From the NCBI RefSeq assembly GCF_021026295.1, contig NZ_JAJNDA010000018.1, positions 1 through 64,000 of the forward strand: DNA of 64,000 nucleotides, read 5' to 3'. Below are positions 25,155-34,635 of this stretch, in pieces; position 1 is the first letter of the stretch, and the number at the start of each line of letters is the position of its first letter. The stretch comes from Actinomycetospora soli (GTDB lineage Bacteria; Actinomycetota; Actinomycetes; Mycobacteriales; Pseudonocardiaceae). Made by a program: the position numbers and the translations under genes. The notes below the pieces were generated by a model, which did no database searches, had not been told where the DNA came from, and saw nothing but the letters and a program-made list of their open reading frames with translations.

Positions 25155-27383
25155 TCAGAGCTTGTCGAGGAACGTGGCGCCCTCGTCGCCCACCACGCCG
25201 CGGACGAGCCCGGCCAGGCGCGGGTGGTGGGCCAGCGTCGGGTCGTCGGCGAGCAGGGTGCGGGCGACCTCCCGCGCCTCGGTGATCTCCTCGAGGTGGC
25301 GGCGCACCGACAGGAACCGCAGCGTCTTCCGGCGGCCGGCCTGCTCGGTGCCCAGCACGTCGCCCTCGCTGCGCAGCTCCAGGTCGAGGTCGGCCATCGC
25401 GAACCCGTCGTGGATCTCCGCGATCCGCTGCAGTCGCTCCATCGAGGGTCCCTCGACCTCGGAGACCAGGAAGCACGACGACGCCGTGTCGCCCCGGCCG
25501 ACGCGGCCGCGCAACTGGTGCAGCTGGGAGACCCCGAACCGCTCGGCGTCGAGGACCACGATGACCGTCGCGTTCGGGACGTCCACGCCGACCTCGATCA
25601 CCGTGGTCGACACCAGCACGTCGACGTCGCCCGCCGAGAAGCGCCGCATGACGTCGTCCTTCTGCTCCGCCGGCAACCGCCCGTGGAGCACCTCGAGGCG
25701 CAGCCCGGCGAGCGGTCCCGTGGCGAGCAGCTCCGCGACCTCCAGCGTCGCGAGCGGCGGGCGCCGCTCGTCGCCGTCGGCACCGCCGCCCTCCTCCTCC
25801 TCGCTCGCCGGTCCGTCGTCGCCGATCCGGGGGCACACCACGTAGGCCTGGTGCCCCGCGTCCACCTCCTCGCGGACCCGCTCCCAGACGCGCGCGAGCC
25901 ACTTCGGCCGCCCGCCGGGGACCGCGTGGGTGTCGATCGGCTTGCGGCCGGCCGGAAGCTCGTCGAGCACCGAGTTCTCGAGATCGCCGTACACCGTGAG
26001 CGCGACGGTGCGAGGGATGGGCGTGGCGGTCATGACGAGCAGGTGCGGCGCGGTCTCGCCGGGGCGGGAGCGGAGCTCGTCGCGCTGCCGGACCCCGAAG
26101 CGGTGCTGCTCGTCGACGACGAGGAGCCCGAGGTCGGCGAACCCGACCTTCTCCTGGATCACCGCGTGCGTACCGACGACGATGCCGGCCACCCCGGACT
26201 GGACGTCCAGCAGCGCCTGCTTGCGCTCCTTCGCCGCGAGCGAGCCGGTGAGCAGGACGACCCGCGTGGCCCGCTCGTCGGGGTCGAGCTCGACCGGCTC
26301 GTCGGCGTCCGCCCCGAACAGCCCCGCGGGCTCCCCGCCCCGGCCGAGCGGCCCGAGCATCGCCCGCAGCGAGCGCGCGTGCTGGGCGGCGAGCACCTCG
26401 GTGGGGGCGAGCAGCACCGCCTGGCGGCCCGCGTCGACGACCTGCAGCATCGCCCGCAGCGCGACGACGGTCTTGCCGGACCCGACGTCGCCCTGGAGGA
26501 GCCGGTTGAGCGGCGTGGTGCCGGCCAGCGCGGTGGCGAGCTCCTCCCCGACCCGGCGCTGGCCGCCGGTGAGCTCGAAGGGCAGCCGGGCGTCGAAGGC
26601 CGCGGCCAGTCCGTCGTCGGTGCGGGGGCACGCGGGCGCGGGCCGGGTGGCGGCGTTGAGCCGCTCGCCCTGCAGCGCCAGCTGCAGCCCGAGGGCCTCG
26701 TCCCAGGTGAGCCGCCGCATCGCCGGACGGGCCGCCTCGAGCGTGGCCGGCAGGTGGATGTCGCGCAGCGCCCGCCCGAGGTCGATGAGCCCGTGCCGCT
26801 CGCGGACCTCCGCGGGCACCGGGTCGATCGGGTCGTCGAACACGTCGAGCGTCTGGCGGACCGCGGCGAGCAGCTCCCAGGTCTGCACGTCCTTGGTGGC
26901 CGGGTAGATCGGCGTGACCGGCGGCAGCTTGATGGACTCGTCGTCGGGCTCGGTCGGGTCGTCGCCCGTGCTGATCCGCATCGCGCGCGGGGAACCGAGC
27001 TGCCAGCGGTCGCGGAACTTCTCCAGCTTCCCGGCGAAGAAGGCGCGGCTGCCCACCGGCATCGTGCGCACGCGCCACGGCTGGTTGAAAAACGTGACCG
27101 AGAGCTCGAGGGCGCCCGCGGCCACCGTCATCGTCGTGATGTGGAGCTGCTTGCCGCCGCCCCGGCGGAACTTGCGCTCGCCCCGGGCGCTGCGGACCTC
27201 GGCGATGACGTTGACGTGGTCGCCCACCGCGAGGTCCCGGGGGTCGACCTTGTCGAGGTCGTTCGTGGTCTCGTAGCGGCGCGGCAGGTGCCGCAGCAGA
27301 TCGCCGACCGTGTGCATGTCGAGGTGCTTGCGCAGCACCGAGGCCGAGCGCCCTCCGATCGCCTCGGCGAGGGGGGAGTCCAT
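25155..27383 (-). CDS. recG: ATP-dependent DNA helicase RecG
   Basis: 742 aa superfamily 2 helicase that reverses stalled forks and processes branched DNA. N-terminal wedge/OB domain (about residues 60-170, LRHLPRRYETTNDLDKV), helicase motif I LLQGDVGSGKTVVAL, motif II VVDEQHRFGVRQR (DEQH), motif III MTATPIPRTVALT, and C-terminal motifs VSTTVIEVGVDVPNATVIV and QLHQLRGRVGRG. Start ATG 27383 (MDSPLAEAIGG); the upstream frame runs into the divergent rpmB region. Typical length is 700-750 aa. Confidence 0.97.
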   Translation of the reverse strand: MDSPLAEAIGGRSASVLRKHLDMHTVGDLLRHLPRRYETTNDLDKVDPRDLAVGDHVNVIAEVRSARGERKFRRGGGKQLHITTMTVAAGALELSVTFFNQPWRVRTMPVGSRAFFAGKLEKFRDRWQLGSPRAMRISTGDDPTEPDDESIKLPPVTPIYPATKDVQTWELLAAVRQTLDVFDDPIDPVPAEVRERHGLIDLGRALRDIHLPATLEAARPAMRRLTWDEALGLQLALQGERLNAATRPAPACPRTDDGLAAAFDARLPFELTGGQRRVGEELATALAGTTPLNRLLQGDVGSGKTVVALRAMLQVVDAGRQAVLLAPTEVLAAQHARSLRAMLGPLGRGGEPAGLFGADADEPVELDPDERATRVVLLTGSLAAKERKQALLDVQSGVAGIVVGTHAVIQEKVGFADLGLLVVDEQHRFGVRQRDELRSRPGETAPHLLVMTATPIPRTVALTVYGDLENSVLDELPAGRKPIDTHAVPGGRPKWLARVWERVREEVDAGHQAYVVCPRIGDDGPASEEEEGGGADGDERRPPLATLEVAELLATGPLAGLRLEVLHGRLPAEQKDDVMRRFSAGDVDVLVSTTVIEVGVDVPNATVIVVLDAERFGVSQLHQLRGRVGRGDTASSCFLVSEVEGPSMERLQRIAEIHDGFAMADLDLELRSEGDVLGTEQAGRRKTLRFLSVRRHLEEITEAREVARTLLADDPTLAHHPRLAGLVRGVVGDEGATFLDKL

Positions 27384-27415
27384 GTGCACCACGGACGCCA
27401 GCGTGCCACCCGGGT

Positions 27416-27445
27416 CCGACAGCGCCCGGCGGGCTCGGTTACCCT
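27416..27445 (+). promoter_or_regulatory. Candidate rpmB promoter
   Basis: CCGACA (27416-27421), 17 bp, then TTACCC/TACCCT at 27439-27445, an arrangement consistent with actinobacterial housekeeping promoters, about 70 bp upstream of rpmB. Match is weak at -35. Confidence 0.35.
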
Positions 27446-27512
27446 GGTGACCTGCCACGCGGTGGAGACTCCCGCGTGCTCTGATGTCCGTTGAGGTCGA
27501 GAGGTGTTCGAA

Positions 27513-27704
27513 GTGGCTGCGGTGTGCGACGTGTGCGCGAAGGGCCCCGGTTTCGGGAAGTCGGTCTCGCACTCCCACCGCCGGACCAACCGCCGGTGGA
27601 ACCCGAACGTGCAGACCGTGCACGCTCGCATCGGCAACGGCAACCGGCAGCGCCTGAACGTGTGCACCTCGTGCCTGAAGGCGGGCAAGGTCAGCCGCGC
27701 CTGA
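27513..27704 (+). CDS. rpmB: 50S ribosomal protein L28
   Basis: 63 aa, [25 protein letters not shown] and [14 protein letters not shown] at the C-terminus, giving a CxxC...CxxC zinc form. GTG 27513 has GAGAGGTG 8 nt upstream and yields the canonical (M)AAVCD start; GTG 27504 would add three residues. Divergent from recG; in many actinobacteria a dihydroxyacetone-kinase-like gene lies between them, absent here. Confidence 0.95.
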   Translation: MAAVCDVCAKGPGFGKSVSHSHRRTNRRWNPNVQTVHARIGNGNRQRLNVCTSCLKAGKVSRA

Positions 27705-27722
27705 CGCCCCCGCGCCTGCATC

Positions 27723-27754
27723 CGGGCCCGGTACGCCTCGGCGTGCCGGGCCCG
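27723..27754. terminator. Terminator between rpmB and the DUF397 gene
   Basis: Eleven-pair stem (27723-27733 with 27744-27754, one G:T pair) and a 10-nt loop, between convergent stops at 27704 and 27777. Confidence 0.6.
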
Positions 27755-27776
27755 ACTGCTGTCCGGAGCCGGACGG

Positions 27777-27971
27777 TCAGCCCGGCTGGGTGAGGTCGTC
27801 GAACTCCCCGTCGCGCACCCCGAGCACGAAGGCCTCGACCTCCGCACGCGTGTAGTGCAGCACCGGACCCGCGGCGTCGCCGGCGGCCCGGACGAGCAAC
27901 CCACCGTCGGGATGACGGGCCGTCTCCAGCCCCGACCCGCTCGGGGTCCACGTGGCGGTGGGACAGGTCAT
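27777..27971 (-). CDS. DUF397-type small protein
   Basis: 64 aa. The ending AAGDAAGPVLHYTRAEVEAFVLGVRDGEFDDL matches DUF397, whose typical core is GPVLxFTxxEWxAFLxGVKDGEFD. DUF397 proteins are common in actinobacteria, often next to a Scr1/BldB-type XRE regulator, which is not seen here. Start ATG 27971 has GAGGGG 6 nt upstream; ATG 28022 would add 17 residues. Confidence 0.75.
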   Translation of the reverse strand: MTCPTATWTPSGSGLETARHPDGGLLVRAAGDAAGPVLHYTRAEVEAFVLGVRDGEFDDLTQPG

Positions 27972-28107
27972 GGGGAGCCCCTCGGGGTGGACGTGCGGGC
28001 ACGCGATCCGCCTCACGCACATGCGTTCCGTTCTTGCGCCTGCACCGTACGTACGTGAGGATCGAGCGGCCGTCGCGCCCGCGACGCAGCGACGAGCGGA
28101 GGGCACG

Positions 28108-28527
28108 GTGAGCCGACCGGAGCAGCCCGGCGACGAACCGCGTCTCCCACGCGACCGACGCACGGTGCACCGGCGGTCGGCCCCGGTCCCGATCCGCGTG
28201 GTGTCGCAGCGCCTGCCCGCCGACGCGACGGTCGGGCCGCCCGCGGCCCCGGTCCCCACCGCCGTCGCGGGGGTGCCCGCGACCGGCGCGGTTGCCGCGC
28301 TGCAGCAGGCGCCGCTGCCCTCGCCGGAGGTCGTCGGCCTGCCGGTGCGCGCCGATCGGGCCCCCGTCCTCGACGGCCGCCGGCCCCTCTCCCGGTTGCT
28401 GGCCCTGGTCCGTTCCCGACGTCGGGTCGGCGCCGGTCGGCACCGCCCGGACACCATCCCGAGCCGGGGCTGGAGCATGTTCGCCCCGCCGCGCCGCAGC
28501 CGTCGCCGGTTCGGCGTGCGCCGGTAG
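28108..28527 (+). CDS. Small arginine-rich hypothetical protein
   Basis: 139 aa, unrecognised. Composition is Arg/Pro/Ala/Val-rich with a basic C-terminus (PPRRSRRRFGVRR). GTG 28108 has GGAGG 5 nt upstream. Lies between the DUF397 gene (divergent) and ung (convergent, stop 1 bp away). The good ribosome-binding site and tight fit favour a real gene, but low-complexity composition leaves doubt. Confidence 0.5.
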   Translation: MSRPEQPGDEPRLPRDRRTVHRRSAPVPIRVVSQRLPADATVGPPAAPVPTAVAGVPATGAVAALQQAPLPSPEVVGLPVRADRAPVLDGRRPLSRLLALVRSRRRVGAGRHRPDTIPSRGWSMFAPPRRSRRRFGVRR

Positions 28528-28528
28528 G

Positions 28529-29209
28529 TCAGGGCAGGCGCCAGTCCACCGGCTCGTCGCCCAGTTCCTCCAGGAACTCGTTCACCCGGCTGAACGGCCG
28601 TGAGCCGAAGAAGCCGCCCGAGGCGGACATCGGGCTCGGGTGCGCCGACTCCACCGTCGGGACGTCCTCGCCGAGCAGCGGGACCAGCGACCGCGCGTCG
28701 CGGCCCCAGAGGATCGCGACGAGCGGCTGGTCGATCCGCTCGACGAGCGCGGTGATGGCCTGCTCGGTGACCTTCTCCCACCCCTTGTCGCGGTGGGACC
28801 CGGGCGCGCCCGGCGCGACGGTGAGGACCCGGTTGAGCAGCAGCACGCCCTGGTCGGCCCACGGCGTGAGGTCGCCGCTGGTGGGCGCCGGGTGCCCGAG
28901 GTCCTCGGTGTACTCCCGGAAGATGTTCTGCAGGCTCCTCGGCACCGGCCGGACGTCCGGGGCGACCGAGAAGGAGAGGCCGACCGCGTGCCCCGGCGTC
29001 GGGTAGGGGTCCTGCCCGACGACGAGCACCCGCACCTGCTCGAAGGGCTGCTGGAAGGCCCGCAGCACGTTCTTCCCGGCGGGCAGGTAGGTGCGGCCGG
29101 CGGCCACCTCGGCGCGCAGGAAGTCGCCCATCGTGGCGATGGTGTCGGCCACCGGCTCGAGGGCGTTCGCCCACCCGGCCTCGACGGTCTCGGACAGCGG
29201 GCGGGCCAT
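28529..29209 (-). CDS. ung: Uracil-DNA glycosylase
   Basis: 226 aa family 1 UDG, removing uracil from DNA. The water-activating loop is [17 protein letters not shown] with catalytic Asp in DPYPT, the uracil pocket includes LLLNRVLTV, and the leucine loop is [19 protein letters not shown]. Length is normal. The gene is in the same order as Rv2976c, near recG and thiL. Confidence 0.97.
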   Translation of the reverse strand: MARPLSETVEAGWANALEPVADTIATMGDFLRAEVAAGRTYLPAGKNVLRAFQQPFEQVRVLVVGQDPYPTPGHAVGLSFSVAPDVRPVPRSLQNIFREYTEDLGHPAPTSGDLTPWADQGVLLLNRVLTVAPGAPGSHRDKGWEKVTEQAITALVERIDQPLVAILWGRDARSLVPLLGEDVPTVESAHPSPMSASGGFFGSRPFSRVNEFLEELGDEPVDWRLP

Positions 29210-29251
29210 CAGGCGGTCCGGCGCGCGGCGGGGATCGGCACGTCGAGCACG

Positions 29252-29797
29252 CTATCCGCGCGGGGCGTCCCGGTCCCCGAGGGGGTCGGCGGCCAGGTCC
29301 CGGGTGAAGCAGGTGCTGTCGGGCTCGTCGCGGTGCACGCCGAAGTTGGGCAGGGGGCGGTACCCGCGCCGCCGGTAGAGCGCCTCGGCCTCGGGCTGGC
29401 GGGTCCCGGTCTCGAGCACCGCCCGGCGGCAGCCCGCCGCGGCCGCCGTGCGCTCGAGCTCGTCGAGCAGGGCGAGCGCGAGGCCACGGCGCCGGTGGGC
29501 CGGGTCGACCCACATCCGCTTGATCTCGGCGTCGCGCGGCCGCAGGACCCCGCGGTCGGCGACCGGGATCGCCGTGGCGGTCAACCGCCGCCACCCGCCG
29601 CAGCACACCGGCCCGACGTCGGGCAGGACCCCGAGCAGGAACAGCCCGCGCGGCGGGGCGAACTCGGCCGGGTCGACGGGCGTGCGGTCGACGCCGCCGT
29701 AGCGCTCCCGGTAGAAGGCCTGCACGGCGTCGATGAAGCGGACGCTGGCCGGGTCGTCGTAGGCGGCCACCGCGAACGAGAGTCCCGCGTTCCCCAC
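29252..29797 (-). CDS. GNAT family N-acetyltransferase
   Basis: 181 aa. Acetyl-CoA loop MWVDPAHRRRGLALALLDELERTAAAAG followed by AVLETGTRQPEAEALYRRRGYRPLPNFG, a standard GNAT motif A/B pair. It begins LSFAVAAYDDPASVRFIDAVQAFY. The start is uncertain: GTG 29797 avoids overlap with the divergent HAD gene; ATG 29827 is the alternative. Substrate unknown; free amino acid or small amine is typical for the YhbS/ElaA-like group. Confidence 0.8.
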   Translation of the reverse strand: MGNAGLSFAVAAYDDPASVRFIDAVQAFYRERYGGVDRTPVDPAEFAPPRGLFLLGVLPDVGPVCCGGWRRLTATAIPVADRGVLRPRDAEIKRMWVDPAHRRRGLALALLDELERTAAAAGCRRAVLETGTRQPEAEALYRRRGYRPLPNFGVHRDEPDSTCFTRDLAADPLGDRDAPRG

Positions 29798-29825
29798 CCG
29801 GCCGATGATCCCGGTTGCGGGCAGC

Positions 29826-30578
29826 ATGCGGGGCGTGGGACGACCGGTCGGGGTCTGCTGGGACATCGACGGCACGCTGCTGCGCGGCGGCCGGGTCGGC
29901 GGGGACGTGCTGCGCGACGCGTTCCTGGCCGTGGCCGGGCGCGAGCCGCCGCACGTACCGATGGGTGGGATGACCGACCACCTGGTCGCCGAGGCGTTCC
30001 GCGACGGGCTGCCCCCGGACGAGGCCGAGGCGCTGCTCGCCCGGGGCACCGACTACACGGACGCGATGATCGCGGCGATCGGGGCGCAGTGGCACGGTCG
30101 CGACGCCGCGCTGGCCGGGACGCTGACGGTCCTGCCCGGGGTGCGGGAGGCGGTCCGGCTGCTGGCCGCCGAGCCCGGGGTGGACCAGATCGTGCTCACC
30201 GGCAACGTGCGGGCCGGGGCCGAGCTCAAGCTCACGGTGGCGGGGCTGCACCCGGGCGCGTTCGACCTCGACGACGGCGTCTACGGGCACGTCCCCGGGC
30301 CGCGGGCGGCGCTCGTCCACGAGGCCCGGGCCGCCCTCGAGCGTCGGCACGGCCGCGCCGTCGGGCTGGTCGTCGTCGGGGACACGCCGCGCGACGTCGA
30401 GGCCGCGCACGCGGCCGGCGCGGTCGCCGTCGGGGTGGCGACCGGGGCCGCCACGCTCGACGACCTCGTCGCGGCCGGGGCCGACCACGTCACGGCGGAC
30501 CTGTCCGACCCGGCTGCTCTGGTGGCGGTCGTGCGCGCGGCGGGTGAGGATCCGGGAGCAACCCGAGGGGATGGGTGA
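29826..30578 (+). CDS. HAD-superfamily phosphatase
   Basis: 250 aa. Motif I GVCWDIDGTLLRGG with the nucleophile Asp, motif II VLTGN, a lysine in AELKLTVAGLHP, and motif IV VVVGDTPRDVEAAHAAG. The cap is a helical bundle between motifs I and II (type C1), as in phosphoglycolate phosphatases. It directly precedes glcDEF, so a phosphoglycolate to glycolate role is an attractive inference; the family is promiscuous. The start (29826, 29805 or GTG 29835) is uncertain because the divergent GNAT gene begins within 30 bp. Confidence 0.83.
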   Translation: MRGVGRPVGVCWDIDGTLLRGGRVGGDVLRDAFLAVAGREPPHVPMGGMTDHLVAEAFRDGLPPDEAEALLARGTDYTDAMIAAIGAQWHGRDAALAGTLTVLPGVREAVRLLAAEPGVDQIVLTGNVRAGAELKLTVAGLHPGAFDLDDGVYGHVPGPRAALVHEARAALERRHGRAVGLVVVGDTPRDVEAAHAAGAVAVGVATGAATLDDLVAAGADHVTADLSDPAALVAVVRAAGEDPGATRGDG

Positions 30579-30583
30579 CGTCC

Positions 30584-32062
30584 ATGAGCACCACCACCAC
30601 CGCTGCGAGCGGCACCGCCACCGCGCTCGCCCGCGAGTTCGCCGCCGTCCTGCCCGAGACCTGCGTGATCACCGACGAGGTGGGCCTGCGCAGCTACGAG
30701 TGCGACGGGTTGACCGGCTTCCGCCAGGTCCCCGCCGTCGTCGTGCTGCCGCGGGACACCGAGGAGGTGGCCGCCTGCGTGCGGATCTGCGCCCGGCACC
30801 GGGTGCCGTTCGTCGCGCGCGGCGCGGGCACGGGGCTCTCCGGGGGCGCGCTCCCGGTCGTGGACGGCGTCGTGATCTCGCTGCAGAAGCTGCGACGGAT
30901 CCTGGAGATCGACGTCGAGAACCGGCGCGCCGTCCTCGAGCCCGGGGTGTTCAACCTCGACATCTCGCGCGCCGCCGGTCCGCACGGGCTGTACTACGCG
31001 CCCGACCCGTCGAGCCAGCAGGTCTGCACCATCGGCGGCAACGTCGCCGAGAACTCCGGGGGCGCGCACTGCCTCAAGTACGGGTTCACCACGAACCACG
31101 TGCTCGAGATGGAGGTGGTCCTCGCCGACGGCAGCGTGGTCACCCTCGGCGGCCCCACCGCGGAGCAGGCCGGGCCCGACCTGCGCGGGGTCTTCCTCGG
31201 CTCCGAGGGCACCCTCGGCATCTGCACCAAGGTGACGGTCCGGCTGCTGCGCAAGCCCGAGGCGGTCCGCACCGTGCTGGCCGACTTCCCGTCGGTCGAG
31301 GCCGCGGGCGAGACGGTCGGGGCGATCGTCGACGCCGCGATCGTGCCCGCCGCCGTCGAGATGATGGACTCGCTCGCGATGGAGGCCGCCGAGGCCGCCG
31401 TCGGGGCCGGGTACACCGTCGAGTCGCCCTCCGCGCTGATCATCGAGCTGGACGGGCCCGCCGAGGAGTGCGACGAGCAGTTCGCCGAGATCACGCGGAT
31501 CTGCGAGGAGCACGGGTCGACCCGCATCCACGTCGCGGACAGCGCCGACGAGCGCGCCCGGGTGTGGAAGGGCCGCAAGGCCGCCTTCGCCGCCGTCGGG
31601 CGGATCAGCCCCGACTACATCGTCCAGGACGGCGTCGTCCCGCGGACCCGGCTCGCCGAGGTCCTCGCCCAGATCGCGACGATGGGCTCCGAGGTCGGTC
31701 TGCGGGTGGCCAACGTGTTCCACGCGGGCGACGGCAACCTGCACCCGTTGGTGCTCTACTCGGAGTCCGCGGGTGAGCACGACAAGGCCGAGGACCTCTC
31801 CAGCCGGATCGCCGAGCTCTGCGTCGAGCTCGGCGGCTCGCTCTCCGGCGAGCACGGCATCGGCGCCGACAAGGCCTGCTCGATGGGCCGCATGTTCACC
31901 GACGACGACCTCGCGGTGATGCAGCGCGTGCGCACCGGCTTCGACGCGGCCGGCCTCTGCAACCCGGGCAAGATCTTCCCGACGCCGCGGCTGTGCGGCG
32001 AGCGTCCGGGCCCGTTCCGTCCCCACCCCCTGGAAGAGGCCGGAGTGATCAGCCGACTGTGA
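30584..32062 (+). CDS. glcD: Glycolate oxidase subunit GlcD (FAD-linked oxidase)
   Basis: 492 aa. FAD-binding PCMH fold: ARGAGTGLSGGALPVVDGVVISL, then TIGGNVAENSGGAHCLKYGFTTNHVLEMEVV, and a C-terminal VANVFHAGDGNLHPLVLY and GGSLSGEHGIGADK. Oxidises glycolate (or D-lactate) to glyoxylate (or pyruvate) with electrons passed to GlcF. A GTG at 30575 overlapping the HAD stop is an alternative start. Coupled to glcE by GTGA overlap. Confidence 0.92.
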   Translation: MSTTTTAASGTATALAREFAAVLPETCVITDEVGLRSYECDGLTGFRQVPAVVVLPRDTEEVAACVRICARHRVPFVARGAGTGLSGGALPVVDGVVISLQKLRRILEIDVENRRAVLEPGVFNLDISRAAGPHGLYYAPDPSSQQVCTIGGNVAENSGGAHCLKYGFTTNHVLEMEVVLADGSVVTLGGPTAEQAGPDLRGVFLGSEGTLGICTKVTVRLLRKPEAVRTVLADFPSVEAAGETVGAIVDAAIVPAAVEMMDSLAMEAAEAAVGAGYTVESPSALIIELDGPAEECDEQFAEITRICEEHGSTRIHVADSADERARVWKGRKAAFAAVGRISPDYIVQDGVVPRTRLAEVLAQIATMGSEVGLRVANVFHAGDGNLHPLVLYSESAGEHDKAEDLSSRIAELCVELGGSLSGEHGIGADKACSMGRMFTDDDLAVMQRVRTGFDAAGLCNPGKIFPTPRLCGERPGPFRPHPLEEAGVISRL

Positions 32063-33210
32063 GCACCACATCGCTCTCCCCGGGCTCCCTGGTCGAGCTG
32101 CGCGACGCGGTCCGCGACACCCCGGGTCCGGTGGTGGCCACCGGGGCGGGGACCGCCGCGGACTGGGGCGGCGCCGTCGCCGCGGACGCCACCGCCGTGT
32201 CCGTCGCCGGGCTGTCCGGCGTGATCGCCCACAACCCGGGGGACATGACCGTGTCCGTCGGCGCGGGCACACCGCTCTCCGACCTGCAGGCGACGCTCGC
32301 GGAGTCCGGCCAGCGGGTCGCCTTCGACGCCGCGCGCGTGCGGCGGGGCGCCACCGTCGGGGGTCTCTTCGCGACGGCGGACGCGGGGCCCCTGGCCCTC
32401 GGGTTCGGCTCGCTGCGCGACCTCGTCATCGGGGTCACCGTCGTGCTGGCGGACGGCACCGTGGCCCGGTCCGGCGGGCACGTCATCAAGAACGTGGCCG
32501 GGTACGACCTCGCCAAGCTGCTCCACGGGGCGTACGGCACCTTCGGGATCGTCGCCGAGGTCGTGCTGCGCCTGCACCCGGTGTCCGCCGCCACGCGCAC
32601 CGTCGCCCTCCCGGTCGCCGACCTCGCCGCCCTGCCCGCGGCGGGCCGGGCGGTCACCGACACCCCCGTCGAGGCCGGTGCACTGGAGGTCGTCGACGGG
32701 CGGCTGCTCGCCCTGCTCGAGGGCACCGAGGCGGGCGTCGACGGCCGCGCCACGCGGCTCGTCGAGCTGCTCGGCGGTGCCGCCGAGGTCCTCTCCCCCG
32801 CCGACGCCGACGCCGCGTGGGACGCCCACCGCGCCACGGTCGACCGGCGGCCCGACGACGCCGCGGTGCTCCGGGTCGGCGTGGCGCCGACCCGGCTCGG
32901 CGACCTGCTCACCGGGCTCGTCGACCTCGGTGGCTCGCACGTGACCGCCGCGCCCGCCACCGGCGTGGCCACCCTGTCGGTCCCGGCCGACCCGGGCGTC
33001 GTGGAGACCGTGCACGCGCGCGTCGCGGCGCTCGGCGGCACGTCGACGCTGCGGGCCCACCCGGCCGGTGCCGACGTGCCGGCGTGGGGCCCGACCCCGA
33101 CGAGCGCCGTGGTGCTGCGGTCCGTCGCCGCCGCGTTCGACCCCGACCAGCGCCTCGGCCGCGGCCGACTCGCCCCCTGGCTGCCCGTCCCGACAGGAGC
33201 GTCCGCGTGA
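32059..33210 (+). CDS. glcE: Glycolate oxidase FAD-binding subunit GlcE
   Basis: 383 aa. A shorter FAD-binding oxidase with the pattern VVATGAGTAADWGGAV, ATVGGLFATADAGPLALGFGSLRDLVIGVTVVL and GGHVIKNVAGYDLAKLLHGAYGTFGIVAEV, characteristic of GlcE. GTG 32059 overlaps the glcD TGA, and its own stop overlaps the glcF GTG (GTGA), so the three subunits are translationally coupled. Confidence 0.92.
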   Translation: MSTTSLSPGSLVELRDAVRDTPGPVVATGAGTAADWGGAVAADATAVSVAGLSGVIAHNPGDMTVSVGAGTPLSDLQATLAESGQRVAFDAARVRRGATVGGLFATADAGPLALGFGSLRDLVIGVTVVLADGTVARSGGHVIKNVAGYDLAKLLHGAYGTFGIVAEVVLRLHPVSAATRTVALPVADLAALPAAGRAVTDTPVEAGALEVVDGRLLALLEGTEAGVDGRATRLVELLGGAAEVLSPADADAAWDAHRATVDRRPDDAAVLRVGVAPTRLGDLLTGLVDLGGSHVTAAPATGVATLSVPADPGVVETVHARVAALGGTSTLRAHPAGADVPAWGPTPTSAVVLRSVAAAFDPDQRLGRGRLAPWLPVPTGASA

Positions 33211-34631
33211 CCAGCACGCCCACCACCGGCCCCGCCGGCCCCGGTCCCGACTTCACCTCGCAGCGGGGCGAGAACGCCCCGGCGCCGGAGCGCACCGACG
33301 CGCTGGCCGCCGCGTCGCACGGCAGCTTCGACGACCACCACCCGCCCGCGCGGGAACTGCTCGACGACTGCGTGCACTGCGGGTTCTGCCTGCCCACCTG
33401 CCCCACCTACGCGCTGTGGGGCGAGGAGATGGACTCGCCGCGCGGGCGCATCTACCTCATGGAGATGGCGGAGAAGGGCGAGATCCCGCTCGAGGGCGCC
33501 TTCACCACCCACATCGACCGGTGCCTCGGCTGCATGGCCTGCGTGACGGCCTGCCCCTCGGGCGTGCAGTACGACCGGCTGCTCGAGGCCACCCGCCCGC
33601 AGATCGAGCGGCACGTCCCGCGCAGCCGGGCCGACCGGCTCTTCCGCGAGGCGATCTTCACGCTGTTCCCCTACCGGCGCCGGCTCCGGGCGGCCTCGCT
33701 CGGCGGCGCGCTCTACCAGAAGCTGCGCCCGAAGCGGATGGACGCGCTGCTCGCGAAGCTGCCGAAGCGGTTCGAGCGGCTCGTCGCGATGGAGTCGCTG
33801 CTCCCGCCGGTGAGCGTGCGCGACGCGTTCGCGCGCACCCCCGCCGTCACGCCGGCACGCACCACCTCCGAGCACCCGGCCCGCCGCGGCCGCGTCGGGA
33901 TGCTGACCGGCTGCGTGCAGGACGTGTTCTTCCACCAGGTCAACCTGGCGACCACGCGGGTGCTCGCGGCCGAGGGCTACGACGTCGTCGCCCCGCGCGA
34001 GCAGGCGTGCTGCGGCGCGCTCGGGCTGCACGCGGGCCGCGAGGAGGAGTCGATCCGGCGGGCGAAGGAGCTCATCGCCGTCTTCGAGCAGGCCGACGTC
34101 GACGTCATCGCCGTCAACGTGGCGGGCTGCGGGTCCTCGATGAAGGAGTACGGCGAGCTGCTCGCCGACGACCCGGCGTGGAAGGACCGCGCGGAGGAGT
34201 TCTCGGCCAAGGTCCGTGACGTCTCCGAGGTGCTCGCGGACGCCCTCGCCGAGTCCCGCGCCCCGCGGCACCGGGTCGACGCGACCGTCGTCTACCACGA
34301 CGCCTGCCACCTCGGGCACGCCCAGAAGATCCGGCAGCAGCCGCGCGACGTGCTCCGGTCCGTCCCGGGCGTGGAGCTCGTCGAGCTGCCCGAGGCCGAG
34401 ATCTGCTGCGGGTCGGCCGGCATCTACAACATGCTCCAGCCGGAGGCGGCCGGGGACCTGGGCCGGCGCAAGGCCGACAACATCCGGGGCACCGGCGCGG
34501 ACCTGCTCGTCACCGCCAACCCGGGGTGCCTGCTGCAGATCCGCAAGTACCTCGAGGGCGACCTGCCGATGCTGCACCCGATCCAGCTGGTCGACGCCTC
34601 GATCCGGGGGGTGCGCCCGCCCGGGATGTAG
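33207..34631 (+). CDS. glcF: Glycolate oxidase iron-sulfur subunit GlcF
   Basis: 474 aa. Two [4Fe-4S] motifs, CVHCGFCLPTCPTY and CLGCMACVTACPSG, near residues 51-120, then two CCG-type cysteine-rich domains: CCGALGLHAG.. and AEICCGSAGIYN, with GCVQDVFFHQVNLATT before them. Passes electrons from GlcD to the quinone pool. Converges with thiL (4-bp gap). Together with glcDE and the upstream HAD gene this is a photorespiration-type glycolate salvage operon. Confidence 0.93.
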   Translation: MTSTPTTGPAGPGPDFTSQRGENAPAPERTDALAAASHGSFDDHHPPARELLDDCVHCGFCLPTCPTYALWGEEMDSPRGRIYLMEMAEKGEIPLEGAFTTHIDRCLGCMACVTACPSGVQYDRLLEATRPQIERHVPRSRADRLFREAIFTLFPYRRRLRAASLGGALYQKLRPKRMDALLAKLPKRFERLVAMESLLPPVSVRDAFARTPAVTPARTTSEHPARRGRVGMLTGCVQDVFFHQVNLATTRVLAAEGYDVVAPREQACCGALGLHAGREEESIRRAKELIAVFEQADVDVIAVNVAGCGSSMKEYGELLADDPAWKDRAEEFSAKVRDVSEVLADALAESRAPRHRVDATVVYHDACHLGHAQKIRQQPRDVLRSVPGVELVELPEAEICCGSAGIYNMLQPEAAGDLGRRKADNIRGTGADLLVTANPGCLLQIRKYLEGDLPMLHPIQLVDASIRGVRPPGM

Positions 34632-34635
34632 GCAC

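Noticed and set aside
30281-32272. A 663-aa frame opposite glcD
   Set aside because: Antisense shadow; glcD motifs are on the + strand.
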